Shown here: positions 32,180 to 41,229 of the stretch, piece by piece
Position numbering within the stretch: the stretch's first letter is position 1
How the letters are laid out: each line of letters opens with the position of its first letter
Source: Paenibacillus elgii NBRC 100335
GTDB taxonomy: Bacteria > Bacillota > Bacilli > Paenibacillales > NBRC-103111
DNA length: 55,653 nt
Direction: 5' to 3'
NCBI RefSeq assembly: GCF_004000865.1
Contig: NZ_BIMB01000048.1
Span: forward strand, 1 to 55,653
Made by a program: the position numbers and the translations under genes
Notes under the pieces: generated by a model
Database searches by the model: none
Told to the model about the DNA's origin: nothing
The model's input: the letters and a program-made list of their open reading frames with translations, nothing else

Positions 32180-33595
32180 TTAGGCTAAGGAACGTAGCAG
32201 CCCGGCCAACAGCCGGACGCCCTCGCGCAGCTGGTTTTCATTAGCGTAGGAGTAGCTCAAGCGAATCCGGTCGTCGAATTCCGCCAGCGGATCGCAGATC
32301 GTGCCGGGCACGAACGTGAGCGACTGTTCGATGCCCTTCGCCAGCAACGGTCCCGCTTTGATCCCGTCGGGCAGCTTGATCCATAAGTTTAAGCCGCCCG
32401 CGGGCTTGGTCCACGACAAGCCGGTGCCGGACAGCGTTTCCTCCATAATGCTCATCCGCACGTGCAGCGCGATGCGGAGCTTCTCCAGATGACGCTGCAT
32501 CCGGTCGGAGAAGAAGAGGAGCAGAAAAATTTTTTGATTCAACAGCGGCGTGCCGTTATCCGCGAGCGACTTGGCGGTCAGCAGATTGCCGATGACCGGC
32601 TGACGGGCCGCCACGGCGGCGATGCGCAAGCCGGGAGCGATATATTTGCTGAAGCTGCGAATGTAGGCGACATACCCTTCCGTATCATAGGCGAACAGGG
32701 GCGGCGGTGGTGGCTGCTTGAAGTAAATATCGTGAAACGCATCGTCCTCCACCAGAAGACAGCGGTGCTCCGCCGCCAGCTCGACCAGGCGCTTCCGCTG
32801 TTCTGCGGACACGGTATAGCCCGTCGGGTTGTGGAATGTCGGGTTGAGATAAAAGAAGCGGGGCTTGCGCTCCTTCATCAATCGGGCCACCTGCTCCAAA
32901 TCATAACCGTGCGGATGGATGTCCACAGAGGCAAGCTGCGCGCCGTAGCTGCGGAAAATATCCATCGCCGCGCCGTAGGTCGGACGCTCCACAAGCACGA
33001 CATCCCGCGGCTTGAGCAGCGTCTTGGCCAGCAGGTCCAGCGCTTGCTGCGCCCCGGAAGTGATCAGCAGCTCGCCGGGCGTAAGAGAGAGGCGGTGCTG
33101 GGTCGCCAAGTACTCGGTCATCGCTTCACGCAGCTCAGCGTCGCCTTGGACGGGCGCGTAGGTTCCGAGCACTTTGGGATACAGATCGAAGGCTTGTTTG
33201 ACGTAGGCCGAGAGGTACTGATTCGGCAGCAAATTCGGATCAAGCAGCGCCTGGGAGAACTGGTAAACCACCGGAACCCGCTGGATGTCCGATAGTGGAT
33301 TTTGCTGAATATGAGAATGTACGGCAGGCATCGCCGTCAGGTCGGACGGCAAGCTGCCGGTGTTGAGATAATAGCCGGATTTGTCTTTCACGTACGTTTT
33401 GCCGCTCTGCTTCAGCAGCTGGTAGGCTTTGAACACGGTCAGCCGGTGAACGCCCAGCTCCTGGGCGAGCTCGCGGATCGAAGGAAGCTTGCCGAGCTCG
33501 TCCCATTCCCCCCGGTCGATCCGTTTCAGGATGTCGTCGCAGACGCTCTCGTACAGCCGGGCAGGCTGGGCGGCGGATGGGTAAATTTTGCTCAC
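32180..33595 (-). CDS. MocR/GabR-type PLP-dependent regulator
   Basis: A 471-residue fusion of a GntR winged helix (residues 15-75: LPSIRELAQELGVHRLTVFK) and an aminotransferase-I fold. PLP-site parts are NPTFHNPTG, VEDDAFHDIYF and RSFSKYIAPGLRIA with the Schiff-base lysine. GTG 33595 lies nine bases after AAAGGAGC; the GTG at 33604 sits too close. The gene is divergent from an EamA transporter, and the spacer holds two direct repeats typical of this family, so it probably activates the transporter and represses itself in response to an amino acid or vitamer. Confidence 0.93.
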   Translation of the reverse strand: MSKIYPSAAQPARLYESVCDDILKRIDRGEWDELGKLPSIRELAQELGVHRLTVFKAYQLLKQSGKTYVKDKSGYYLNTGSLPSDLTAMPAVHSHIQQNPLSDIQRVPVVYQFSQALLDPNLLPNQYLSAYVKQAFDLYPKVLGTYAPVQGDAELREAMTEYLATQHRLSLTPGELLITSGAQQALDLLAKTLLKPRDVVLVERPTYGAAMDIFRSYGAQLASVDIHPHGYDLEQVARLMKERKPRFFYLNPTFHNPTGYTVSAEQRKRLVELAAEHRCLLVEDDAFHDIYFKQPPPPPLFAYDTEGYVAYIRSFSKYIAPGLRIAAVAARQPVIGNLLTAKSLADNGTPLLNQKIFLLLFFSDRMQRHLEKLRIALHVRMSIMEETLSGTGLSWTKPAGGLNLWIKLPDGIKAGPLLAKGIEQSLTFVPGTICDPLAEFDDRIRLSYSYANENQLREGVRLLAGLLRSLA

Positions 33596-33643
33596 GCGTC
33601 GCACGCTCCTTTCTTTATCTCCATTGTAGCACTTTTTTTCGTC

Positions 33644-33672
33644 ATCTGTTCTGCGATAATTGATCTGTTCTG
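33644..33672. promoter_or_regulatory. Direct-repeat operator of the MocR regulator
   Basis: ATCTGTTCTG at 33644-33653 and again at 33663-33672, 19 bases apart, so on one face of the helix. Both are followed by YG. MocR/GabR proteins bind such direct repeats. Confidence 0.75.
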
Positions 33673-33715
33673 TGCCCCTTCTTCTATGATGGAGAAATAG
33701 AAGGAGGAGAGAGAC

Positions 33716-34648
33716 ATGGTGTGGTTAGGCTATACGGTGATGTGTTTGATTTTCGGCACGACGTTTTTGATGATTAAGGTAGGGATCGACGCGGGACTTT
33801 CTCCGTTCTTCTCGGCCGGCATGCGGTTCCTGTTGGCGGGCGCGATTATCTTTGTCTGGGCGTTGGCCACGGGAAAAGTGCGCTTCTCGCTATTGTGGCG
33901 CAAGGACCTGCTGCCGACAGGGATCGGGTTGACGTTCGGCACGTTTGCGACGCTGTATTGGGCCGAGCAGTATGTAAGCTCCGGACTGGCGGCGATTTTA
34001 TCTGCGACGGGGCCGATTTTCCTATTGCTGATTCAAAGCATCGTACTGCGGAACAAGGCAAGCCGCAGCTCCGTCATCGGATGCGTGCTCGGTTTTGCGG
34101 GAGTGGGGCTGCTGGTAGCGCCTAACCTGTCCGTGGAGACGAATCTGTTCTGGGTGGTGGGCTGCGGCGCGATTCTGATCGGGGAACTGTTCTATGCGTC
34201 GGGAGCGCTCTATGCCAAGCGGGCGCTCGTGCGGTACCCGGAGACGTCGCCGCTGGCATTGAACGCCATACAAATGATGCACGGGGGAATTCTGCTGCTC
34301 GTTCTGTCCCTGTTCACGGAGCGCGAACCGATGAATGCCTTGACAACGGGGCAGGGAATCGGAGCGCTGCTGTATTTGACCGTGGTCGGGTCGATGATGG
34401 GGCACAGCTTGTTTTACTGGCTCGTGGCGAAGACGAATCCGTTCTTCCCGACCACGTGGCTCTATATTTCGCCGTTAATCGCCTTTGCGTTAGGTGCTCT
34501 GCTGTACGGGGAAGCGGTCACTTGGGAGGCGATCGCGGGAGGTATCACGATCATCGTCGGCATTCTGCTGGTGAACCTCAACACGATCCGCGGGGCGAGA
34601 TCGGCCAAGAGGACGCAAGGAGCGGTGCAAGCGAAGCAGGCGGGGTAA
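33716..34648 (+). CDS. EamA-family (DMT) transporter
   Basis: A 310-residue membrane protein with ten predicted helices in two EamA repeats; GTTFLMIKVGIDAGLSPFFS at the start and TTWLYISPLIAFALGALLYG in the second repeat are typical. Members export amino acids or metabolites. ATG 33716 follows AGAAGGAGGAGAG. The divergent MocR gene and shared direct repeats suggest export of an amino-acid-like or vitamin B6-like compound, which is inference. The C-terminal tail is basic and Gln-rich. Confidence 0.9.
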   Translation: MVWLGYTVMCLIFGTTFLMIKVGIDAGLSPFFSAGMRFLLAGAIIFVWALATGKVRFSLLWRKDLLPTGIGLTFGTFATLYWAEQYVSSGLAAILSATGPIFLLLIQSIVLRNKASRSSVIGCVLGFAGVGLLVAPNLSVETNLFWVVGCGAILIGELFYASGALYAKRALVRYPETSPLALNAIQMMHGGILLLVLSLFTEREPMNALTTGQGIGALLYLTVVGSMMGHSLFYWLVAKTNPFFPTTWLYISPLIAFALGALLYGEAVTWEAIAGGITIIVGILLVNLNTIRGARSAKRTQGAVQAKQAG

Positions 34649-34752
34649 CGGAGCGCGGACGGGTGAATGACGTTCAGGCTGCACTAGGGACCGGAGTCTC
34701 GGACAGACAGGATGCAGTTTCCCTCCTTCGATCATTTTTTTCTACCAAAAAA

Positions 34753-34781
34753 TTGAAATCTAGCATGGTTAATGGTAGAAT
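34753..34781 (+). promoter_or_regulatory. SigA-type promoter
   Basis: TTGAAA (34753-34758), 17 bases, TAGAAT (34776-34781), 39 bases before the next start codon. Confidence 0.65.
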
Positions 34782-34820
34782 AGGGATGGTTTTACAAAAA
34801 TCATCCATCGGAGGGAAATT

Positions 34821-35243
34821 ATGAACAAGAAAATCGTGTCTGCCGCATTATCGACGGCTCTGGTGCTGTCCGTCTCCGCCTCGGTTATGGCAAGCAGTCC
34901 AACGGACATCGGTACTGCTACGCCTAGCAGCTATGCGAATTTGGAAGCAAGAGAGGTTGTAAAATATTACTCGCTGACTTCTTACGAGGAAACCGAAAAA
35001 GAAGCTTTTGTTCTGAATAAAGGTGAAGAGCTTACCGTTTTCGTCTATAACTCAGGATTCCCCATTACTTATACCGTGTATGATGCAGACGGTCAAGCGC
35101 TCGGCACGTATAATACGAATACCCCTTACGGGCGTATTTTTACAGCGCCAAAGAACGGTCCACTGTACGTTCAGTTTAAGGCCGGGGCGAACAGCTCCTT
35201 TGTGAAAAAAATGAACTTCTCCGCCAAGTTCGCGATTTCGTAA
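34821..35243 (+). CDS. Small secreted protein, unknown function
   Basis: A 140-residue exported protein. The signal peptide (NKKIVSAALSTALVLSVSAS) ends near VMA-SS, residue 25. The mature part is rich in Thr, Tyr and beta-forming residues (ELTVFVYNSGFPITYTVYDA), suggesting a small beta-sandwich. No catalytic motif is seen and the family is not recognised. ATG follows TCGGAGGGAAATT. It has its own promoter and terminator, so it is a single-gene unit. Confidence 0.75.
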   Translation: MNKKIVSAALSTALVLSVSASVMASSPTDIGTATPSSYANLEAREVVKYYSLTSYEETEKEAFVLNKGEELTVFVYNSGFPITYTVYDADGQALGTYNTNTPYGRIFTAPKNGPLYVQFKAGANSSFVKKMNFSAKFAIS

Positions 35244-35280
35244 CGATACCCGTCTCTGGCACGCAGCTTGACCTTCACCG

Positions 35281-35327
35281 CCGGTCGTCCCCATGGTTAT
35301 ATTTACCATTGGGGACGGCCGGTTTCT
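35281..35327 (+). terminator. Rho-independent terminator
   Basis: CCGGTCGTCCCCATGGT pairs with ACCATTGGGGACGGCCGG, a long stem, then TTTCTTT. Confidence 0.85.
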
Positions 35328-35347
35328 TTGTTGTCCATGTCCGTCAC

Positions 35348-35410
35348 CTGTCGACATCATCGACAGGCCGTTTCGACATCCAGACTGCGCAGAGCACCCT
35401 TTATGTCGAT
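35348..35410. promoter_or_regulatory. Cluster of Spo0A-box-like motifs upstream of the M6 protease
   Basis: Within 63 bases: CTGTCGA and TCGACAG as a perfect inverted repeat (35348-35366), a perfect box TTCGACA (35372-35378), and TGTCGAT (about 35404-35410). The rest of the 35244-35559 gap holds the terminator above and the ribosome site GGGAGG of the protease; no gene is seen. Confidence 0.45.
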
Positions 35411-35559
35411 AGATTAGGATAAATTTACCATGAAGTGAAGATGAACTAGCCCGTTCGGCATATAAAATAAATACTCTCTCGTAGTTCTATCAACTCATCT
35501 CAGCCGCTAGAGTATCCCTTATACTGAGGTTGAAGTAAAAATAAGGGAGGAATGGTAGA

Positions 35560-37464
35560 TTGAAGAAATTAACATGCGGTCTAATTATTTCAGGTTTGGC
35601 CTACTTCGGCAGCGCATCGGTGAGTTTGGGGGTTCCGGCTTATGGCGGAACGGAAGTCTTCAAGCAGCCGACAGGGGAGACGTTCCAAGCGGCTCTGCAG
35701 GGTGACGAATGGCTGAACTGGACCAAGGGGGTGGATGACGACGTATTAGTGCAGGACAAGAACGGATTTTGGAATTATGCCGTAATTGAAGGATTTTCGC
35801 TCAAACCAAGCGGGAACAGGGTGAACATTGACCCGAAACCGGATCAGACGCTCAAGCAAGAGCAGGTGAAGCAGTGGGCGCAGGAACAGCAGATCTCGGA
35901 GAAGATTAAATCCAATGTCGCGCCGTTTCTCGGAGAACCGGACCCCGGCCCGTCCCTTGCGCCGATCAACACCGGCAGCTCCCGCAAGCTGCTTGTGATG
36001 CTCGTAGATTTCACCGATATCGGCATGAAATATTCCGATAGCGAGTGGAGCGACAAATTTTTCGGCGATAAGGAAGGCACGGTGAAGCACTACTACAAAG
36101 AGGTCAGCGCAGGAAAAATGACGATCGGCCCTGCGGCGGAATCGTACGGCGCGGCAGGCGACGGCATCGTTCGTGTCAAGCTCGGCTATCCTCACCCGAA
36201 TACGGGAGGCAACACCGGAGCAGCCAACCAAAAAATCGTCAGGGACGCCATAGCGGCTGCCGATCCGTACGTCAATTTTGCCAGCTTCGACACGAACAAC
36301 GATGGCAAAGTTACGCGGGACGAGCTGTTTCTGGTAACCGTCACGGCCGGTTATGAAGCCGCTTACAGTGCTGGCGGAACGCCGAGTCTGTGGGCACACC
36401 GCTGGTCGGCGGGAACATGGCAGGGAGACGGCAAAACGGTGAACCTGGAGTATATCCAGCAAGGCGAAAACCACGGCGACCATATGGCGACGATGGGTGT
36501 GCTTGTTCACGAGACCGGTCATTTGTTCGGTCTGCCAGATCTGTACGACACGGATAATTCCTCCATGGGTGTCGGTCCGCACAGCCTGATGGCCGGCGGG
36601 TCATGGGGCTCTTACGGGAACAACTACGCGGGTTCCACGCCGGTTCATATGGACGCTTGGTCCAAATACCGCCTCGGGTGGGTGAAGCCGACAGAGGTGA
36701 GCGCGAACGGCTCGTATACGTATACGCTCAACACGATTCAGCCGTCGAACCCGAACGCTTACAACGTCGTCAAAATCAACACAAGCACGCCGGGACAGTT
36801 TTTCCTGCTGGAAAACCGCGGCTTTGTGGGATATGACCGGGCGCTGGAAAAGTCGCTCAAGGGCGGCAAGCCGGGCATCGCGATCTGGCACGTGGACGAG
36901 ACGCAGAGCGGCAATACGAATGAACAGCGGAAGCTGGTCGATCTCGAAGAAGCCAACGAAGGCACGCTCGGCTACAGCCAGCTCGATACGAAGAAGAGCG
37001 GCACATACGACCACTATTACGCAAGCGGTTTCAATACATCGTTTGGCCCGAAGACGAAGCCTTCGAGCGCGACTTACGAAGGAACCGATACGAAAATTTC
37101 CGTGAACGCGAATGTCCCCGCCAGCAGCGCCATGAAGGTCGGCGTCAAAATCGGCAATGCGAGCGGATCGGTGAAGGCGACCGGCGTTCCCGGTTCTCCC
37201 AGCTTAAGCCACAACAACTGGAACAACGAAAAGGACTATGCGATCACGATGAACATGTGGTGGGGCAATAACGGCGACACGTGGAGATTGTATGAAAACG
37301 ATACGCTGATCTATGAGGAAGAGCTGACGGACAATAGCTCGCAAGCGCAAAAGGCGGTTAAAACCTTCACGAACCAAAAGCCCGGAACGTATACCTATAC
37401 GTGCGAGCTGGTGAACTCATTCGGTACTACGAAGTCTTCCCCGCTTAAAGTCCTCGTCAAGTAA
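35560..37464 (+). CDS. Secreted M6-family metalloprotease
   Basis: A 634-residue exported zinc protease related to immune inhibitor A. After a signal peptide of about 26 residues comes a propeptide-like region, then the catalytic domain with HETGH (H317, E318, H321) followed by LFGLPDLYD and the GGSWG segment of the family. DTNNDGKVTRDEL looks like an EF-hand-type calcium loop. The last 100 residues form an Ig-like domain (after VPGSPSLSHNNWN) that is frequent in Paenibacillus exoenzymes. Start TTG 35560 follows GGGAGGAATGG. It is shorter than true InhA. A Spo0A-box cluster upstream hints at stationary-phase control. Confidence 0.92.
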   Translation: MKKLTCGLIISGLAYFGSASVSLGVPAYGGTEVFKQPTGETFQAALQGDEWLNWTKGVDDDVLVQDKNGFWNYAVIEGFSLKPSGNRVNIDPKPDQTLKQEQVKQWAQEQQISEKIKSNVAPFLGEPDPGPSLAPINTGSSRKLLVMLVDFTDIGMKYSDSEWSDKFFGDKEGTVKHYYKEVSAGKMTIGPAAESYGAAGDGIVRVKLGYPHPNTGGNTGAANQKIVRDAIAAADPYVNFASFDTNNDGKVTRDELFLVTVTAGYEAAYSAGGTPSLWAHRWSAGTWQGDGKTVNLEYIQQGENHGDHMATMGVLVHETGHLFGLPDLYDTDNSSMGVGPHSLMAGGSWGSYGNNYAGSTPVHMDAWSKYRLGWVKPTEVSANGSYTYTLNTIQPSNPNAYNVVKINTSTPGQFFLLENRGFVGYDRALEKSLKGGKPGIAIWHVDETQSGNTNEQRKLVDLEEANEGTLGYSQLDTKKSGTYDHYYASGFNTSFGPKTKPSSATYEGTDTKISVNANVPASSAMKVGVKIGNASGSVKATGVPGSPSLSHNNWNNEKDYAITMNMWWGNNGDTWRLYENDTLIYEEELTDNSSQAQKAVKTFTNQKPGTYTYTCELVNSFGTTKSSPLKVLVK

Positions 37465-37469
37465 AACAT

Positions 37470-37497
37470 AAGGGAGCCGGCCTTGCCGCGCTCCCTT
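37470..37497. terminator. Shared terminator between convergent genes
   Basis: AAGGGAGC pairs with GCTCCCTT with an inner GGC/GCC; T-tails on both sides are poor, so strength is uncertain. Confidence 0.55.
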
Positions 37498-37518
37498 CCC
37501 CTCGTCACCGAACCGAAT

Positions 37519-38922
37519 CTACAATAGAATGTCAATCGTCGTCCCGCGGCCAACTTCACTATGAATGGCTATCTCTCCACCGTGCTCCTGGATAATATCT
37601 TTGGCTATCGCCATACCGAGTCCGGAGCCTTTATGCGCATCTCCGGTGTTGGTGCCGCGGTAATAGCGGTCGAAGATTTTGTCGAGCTCCTCTTTTCGGA
37701 TGCCTTTGCCGTTATCTTGGATGCCGATGTGAATCCGATCGGTCCTTTCAATCCGGACGGCGATGTTCACGTTGGCGTCATTATGGATCAGCGCGTTGTA
37801 AATTAAATTGTGGATCGCTCTGCGCACGAGAATTTCATCCAACTCCGCCGGGATGTGTTCTTGATTGGCCTGAAATTCAATGTGGCGCTTGGCGTATTTA
37901 GGATCATTGACGATATCGATCACGATATCTCGCAATAACACGACGAGATTGGTCGCTTTTTTATTCAACGTCAGCTCTTTATTTTTCAATCTTGTCGTTA
38001 AGCTTAAATCCTCAATGACCTCTTTGATATAAAGCGACTTTTTCTCGATAATGTCGGCATATTCCCTGATTTCGTCTTCGGTAAAGTGGTAATCCGGGTC
38101 CTTCATCATTTCGGCAAAGCCTTGAATCGAGGCCAGAGGCGTTTTAATGTCGTGGGAAATATTCGTGACCCATTCCTCTTTCATCCGATCCAATTTTTTG
38201 CGTTCCGACTCATTCGCCTTCAACTGATTGGACAAATGATTGATATTCGAAAATACTTGTTTAAAGACGCCCGCCGGCCGGGCATGAAAATATTCATTGC
38301 TTGCCAGCCGCTTGATCCCGTCGATGAGCGTATACAGCGGCTTGGTCAGCTGTTTGCTCAAGAAATACCCGATCAGTAACGTAATCAAAATATCGATAAC
38401 GAGAACGATGCCGCCAACCTTTACCATGCCAAACAACGATTGATTATCGTACAAAATAAAATACCGGTTGATATTGCGGTTTTCCATCCCGATCAAATAG
38501 CTGTAGGCGCGGCCGCCCACTTTCTTGTCTCCGACAAAAACCGTCGTCTCGCCATTCACTTCCTTGTATTTGTACATTTGCACGATTTCCGAGGGAGTGT
38601 AGCTTTTCTTCAGCCCTTCCGGCGCCCTGTAGCTGAACAGCTCCTTCCCGGCTTCATCCAAAATTTGAATCCACGCGTTCCAACTGCTTAGCTCCTCCTT
38701 GCCTGCGTCGGCAATCGTCGGTGCATCGCCGGAAATCACGATCTGATCCTGAAACTGTCGTGTAAATTGCTCGGGAGAGTGTTCCTCTTCTTGAAAGAAG
38801 GGGATGTTTAGCACAGACCTGGCTGTTAACAAAGCAAGCGTAAGGAACAGGTTTACGAAAATAATGAAGATGACGACGAAGACAACCGAGATCAGATATC
38901 TTACTGTTAACTTCCATTTCAT
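37519..38922 (-). CDS. Sensor histidine kinase
   Basis: A 467-residue membrane kinase. Two membrane helices (about residues 10-32 and 165-190) enclose an extracytoplasmic domain of some 130 residues, followed by HAMP, the phospho-acceptor H257 in NISHDIKTP, N-box NALIHND and G-boxes NGKGIRKEELDKIF and GSGLGMA. The large outer domain sets it apart from the loop-less kinases that usually serve Bce-type transporters. It begins three bases after the response regulator gene ends. Confidence 0.93.
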   Translation of the reverse strand: MKWKLTVRYLISVVFVVIFIIFVNLFLTLALLTARSVLNIPFFQEEEHSPEQFTRQFQDQIVISGDAPTIADAGKEELSSWNAWIQILDEAGKELFSYRAPEGLKKSYTPSEIVQMYKYKEVNGETTVFVGDKKVGGRAYSYLIGMENRNINRYFILYDNQSLFGMVKVGGIVLVIDILITLLIGYFLSKQLTKPLYTLIDGIKRLASNEYFHARPAGVFKQVFSNINHLSNQLKANESERKKLDRMKEEWVTNISHDIKTPLASIQGFAEMMKDPDYHFTEDEIREYADIIEKKSLYIKEVIEDLSLTTRLKNKELTLNKKATNLVVLLRDIVIDIVNDPKYAKRHIEFQANQEHIPAELDEILVRRAIHNLIYNALIHNDANVNIAVRIERTDRIHIGIQDNGKGIRKEELDKIFDRYYRGTNTGDAHKGSGLGMAIAKDIIQEHGGEIAIHSEVGRGTTIDILL

Positions 38923-38925
38923 AAC

Positions 38926-39633
38926 CTATTCATCCTCGATGGCCAGCTTGTAGCCCAAGCCTTTGACGGTAATTAAATAGTGGGGCTGGGAAGGTTGCTC
39001 TTCAATTTTTTCCCGCAGCCTCCGGATGTGGACCATGACCGTATTGTCGATGCCGATAAAATCCTCCCCCCAGACGGCGTCATAAAGCCTTTCTTTGCTG
39101 ATCACTTTATTCACGTGCTGGAGGAAGTACTTCATTAACCCGAGCTCTTTCGGCTTTAATTCAATGGTCACCCCATTCTTTAACAATTCCGCTTTTTGTT
39201 CGTTCAATGCAAAGGGTCCCGCTGTTAAGACGGTATCCTTCCCGGCTTCCGGCTGCATATAATCGGCCCGGCGCAATTGAGCCTTGACGCGGTAAGCCAG
39301 CTCTTTGGGGCTGAACGGCTTGGTGATATAATCGTCGCCGCCGATGGCAAAGCCTAAAATTTTGTCGATTTCCTCCGTCTTGGCCGATAAAAATAAAATC
39401 GGAACCTTCGAGATCGCTCGAATTTGCCTGCACACGTCGTAGCCTTCCCCATCCGGCAGCATAATGTCCAGCAGCACAAGATCGGGCTGCTTAAGCTGGA
39501 ATTGAGCGAATCCGTCTTCCGCCGTCGTAGCCGTGATGACATGCTCGATGCCTTCTTTGCGCAGAACCGTGGCTACAAGCTTCAAAATGGCTTCCTCATC
39601 GTCTATAATCAAAACCTTTTTGTTAATCGACAT
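38926..39633 (-). CDS. OmpR-family response regulator
   Basis: A 235-residue regulator: receiver domain with acidic pocket D11/D12, phospho-acceptor D56 in LLDIMLPD and Lys in ITKPFSPKEL, then a winged-helix output domain (ELKPKELGLMKYFL to VHIRRLREKIE and VKGLGYKL). ATG 39633 follows AGGAGGCACGATGAC. It forms an operon with the kinase. The three phased ACCTTA motifs upstream of the ABC genes at 43967-44005 are candidate binding sites. Confidence 0.94.
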   Translation of the reverse strand: MSINKKVLIIDDEEAILKLVATVLRKEGIEHVITATTAEDGFAQFQLKQPDLVLLDIMLPDGEGYDVCRQIRAISKVPILFLSAKTEEIDKILGFAIGGDDYITKPFSPKELAYRVKAQLRRADYMQPEAGKDTVLTAGPFALNEQKAELLKNGVTIELKPKELGLMKYFLQHVNKVISKERLYDAVWGEDFIGIDNTVMVHIRRLREKIEEQPSQPHYLITVKGLGYKLAIEDE

Positions 39634-39729
39634 GTCATCGTGCCTCCTGAGAAGGGAAAGGTTTAATGTACCACTGTTTATGTGTGAGTATGCGGCACTT
39701 TTTTTCATTTATCAAGCGGGGATGAAACA

Positions 39730-39771
39730 AATGCGCAAGAAAGCCATGCTGCATCGGCTTCATTGCGCATT
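39730..39771 (-). terminator. Terminator between the DUF418 gene and the two-component genes
   Basis: On the minus strand AATGCGCAA and AAGCC pair with GGCTT and TTGCGCATT, followed by TGTTT. It means regulator and kinase are likely transcribed from their own promoter. Confidence 0.65.
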
Positions 39772-39778
39772 GTCCGGT

Positions 39779-40822
39779 TTATTTGGCGGTTTGGTTTTTG
39801 CCGTAGGTCATGAACCGCCATGCTTTTTCCAGTGGGCCCATCTTAAAATAGCGGAACCACAGGCTGCTGTAGACGATCTGCACGATCATAATCAGGCAGG
39901 CGATGAGGACCACATGGACGGGGGACACCGTCTCCAGGCCCATAAGCGAGATGAACAATGATCCGATTAAGCTTTGGGCGACATAATTCGTCAGCGCCAT
40001 CTGACCCACGCGTGCGAAGGGCTGAAAGATCGTCCGGGCTGTCCGGTGCTCAAGCAGCAGAAACAGCGATGTGACATACAACAAGACCCCGGGAATGGCG
40101 CTCAAGGAAATAATGAGCTTCAAGTCATCCGTTCCATGCTGGGCAGCCAGCCAGATCCAGACCGACAACCCGGCAAAAATCGGCAAGGACCCAAGCTGCA
40201 TAAGTCGAAACCGCTTTTTCAATTCTCCGATCCGTCTGATCCAATCAGCTTTGGCTGCAAGAAACCCGGCCAAGAACATGATGAAGATTAAAGTCGTATC
40301 CGAGATCACAAAATCGACCACGCTGGATAGCGGAACCGCAGCCCCCATTGCGAGCTTCGAGATGAGCGCAAGCAAGTACACTCCGGAGATGCCGCCAAGC
40401 CAATTGCGGATTGTCGTCACCTTGGCCCGGTAAAATGGAAGCAGCAGCAGACCGATCAAGGCGTAAATAGGCAGGATGGTGCCCCAGAAGACAAAGGCAT
40501 GGATAATGCCGATCAGGAGGAGCACCAGCAAGCGGCGGGTAAACCGCCAGAGCGGCTTGTCCCCCCGACGCTCGGCGCGCGAGGCGAAGATGTAAAAGCC
40601 AACGCCGAACAGGAACGAGAAGATGGAGAAAAATTTCTTTTCCACGAACATGAGAATCAGGGTATCGATGACTTGATTAATTCCGGTGTACTCCGGTATG
40701 ATCATCCCTTCGGTGAGGACGATATATCCTTTGACATTGATAAACAAGATGCCGAATAACGCAAGCCCCCGAATGATATCCAGGGCTGCGATCCTTTCTT
40801 GCTGTGGGATGGATGGGTTCAT
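39779..40822 (-). CDS. DUF418-family membrane protein (YeiB-like)
   Basis: A 347-residue membrane protein with about nine helices. ALDIIRGLALFGILFINV at the N-terminus, KKFFSIFSFLFGVGFYIF and the final GPLEKAWRFMTYGK are hallmarks of the DUF418/YeiB family, which is often found next to peptide-resistance ABC genes. The biochemical role is unproven. AAGGAGCC precedes ATG 40822, 28 bases after the YxeA-like gene ends, so it belongs to the same operon. Confidence 0.9.
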   Translation of the reverse strand: MNPSIPQQERIAALDIIRGLALFGILFINVKGYIVLTEGMIIPEYTGINQVIDTLILMFVEKKFFSIFSFLFGVGFYIFASRAERRGDKPLWRFTRRLLVLLLIGIIHAFVFWGTILPIYALIGLLLLPFYRAKVTTIRNWLGGISGVYLLALISKLAMGAAVPLSSVVDFVISDTTLIFIMFLAGFLAAKADWIRRIGELKKRFRLMQLGSLPIFAGLSVWIWLAAQHGTDDLKLIISLSAIPGVLLYVTSLFLLLEHRTARTIFQPFARVGQMALTNYVAQSLIGSLFISLMGLETVSPVHVVLIACLIMIVQIVYSSLWFRYFKMGPLEKAWRFMTYGKNQTAK

Positions 40823-40850
40823 AGTGGTTGGCTCCTTACGATTGTTCGAT

Positions 40851-41210
40851 TTACTGCAACTGCTGACTTGCTTTCCCCGGAAGCTCTTCTTTCTTTACTT
40901 CCTCGTAGGAGGTCACGCCTTTTCCGTCTTTCACAAACAGACTGAGGTACGCTTTCTCCCGAAGCTGCTTCGGGGCGGAGAACTTAAATGTCTTTTGCTG
41001 CCCGTTCTTGTCAAAAGCCAGCAGCTCGTATTCGTATCTGACCATAATTTCTCCGTTGTCGATTTTATCTTCAAGCTTCTTTCCTTGTCCTTGAACCTGC
41101 GTATAATAGACATCCGCTCCTAAGCGGTTTAGGTTGACGTTCTGTAGGAAGAACAAGCCTCCGAGTAAAAGAGCCGCGATGACGATGCAAGAAATGATGA
41201 GTTTTTTCAT
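40851..41210 (-). CDS. yxeA: YxeA-family protein
   Basis: A 119-residue exported or membrane-anchored protein (DUF1093). One N-terminal hydrophobic segment (LIISCIVIAALLLGGLFFL) is followed by a small beta-rich domain with the family segments DVYYTQV and YEYELLAFDKNG. In B. subtilis yxeA follows yxdLM; here it follows the equivalent permease by 19 bases. Function is unknown even in B. subtilis. ATG 41210 was chosen behind GAGAGGACC. Confidence 0.88.
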   Translation of the reverse strand: MKKLIISCIVIAALLLGGLFFLQNVNLNRLGADVYYTQVQGQGKKLEDKIDNGEIMVRYEYELLAFDKNGQQKTFKFSAPKQLREKAYLSLFVKDGKGVTSYEEVKKEELPGKASQQLQ

Positions 41211-41229
41211 AGGTCCTCTCCTGTTCCTG

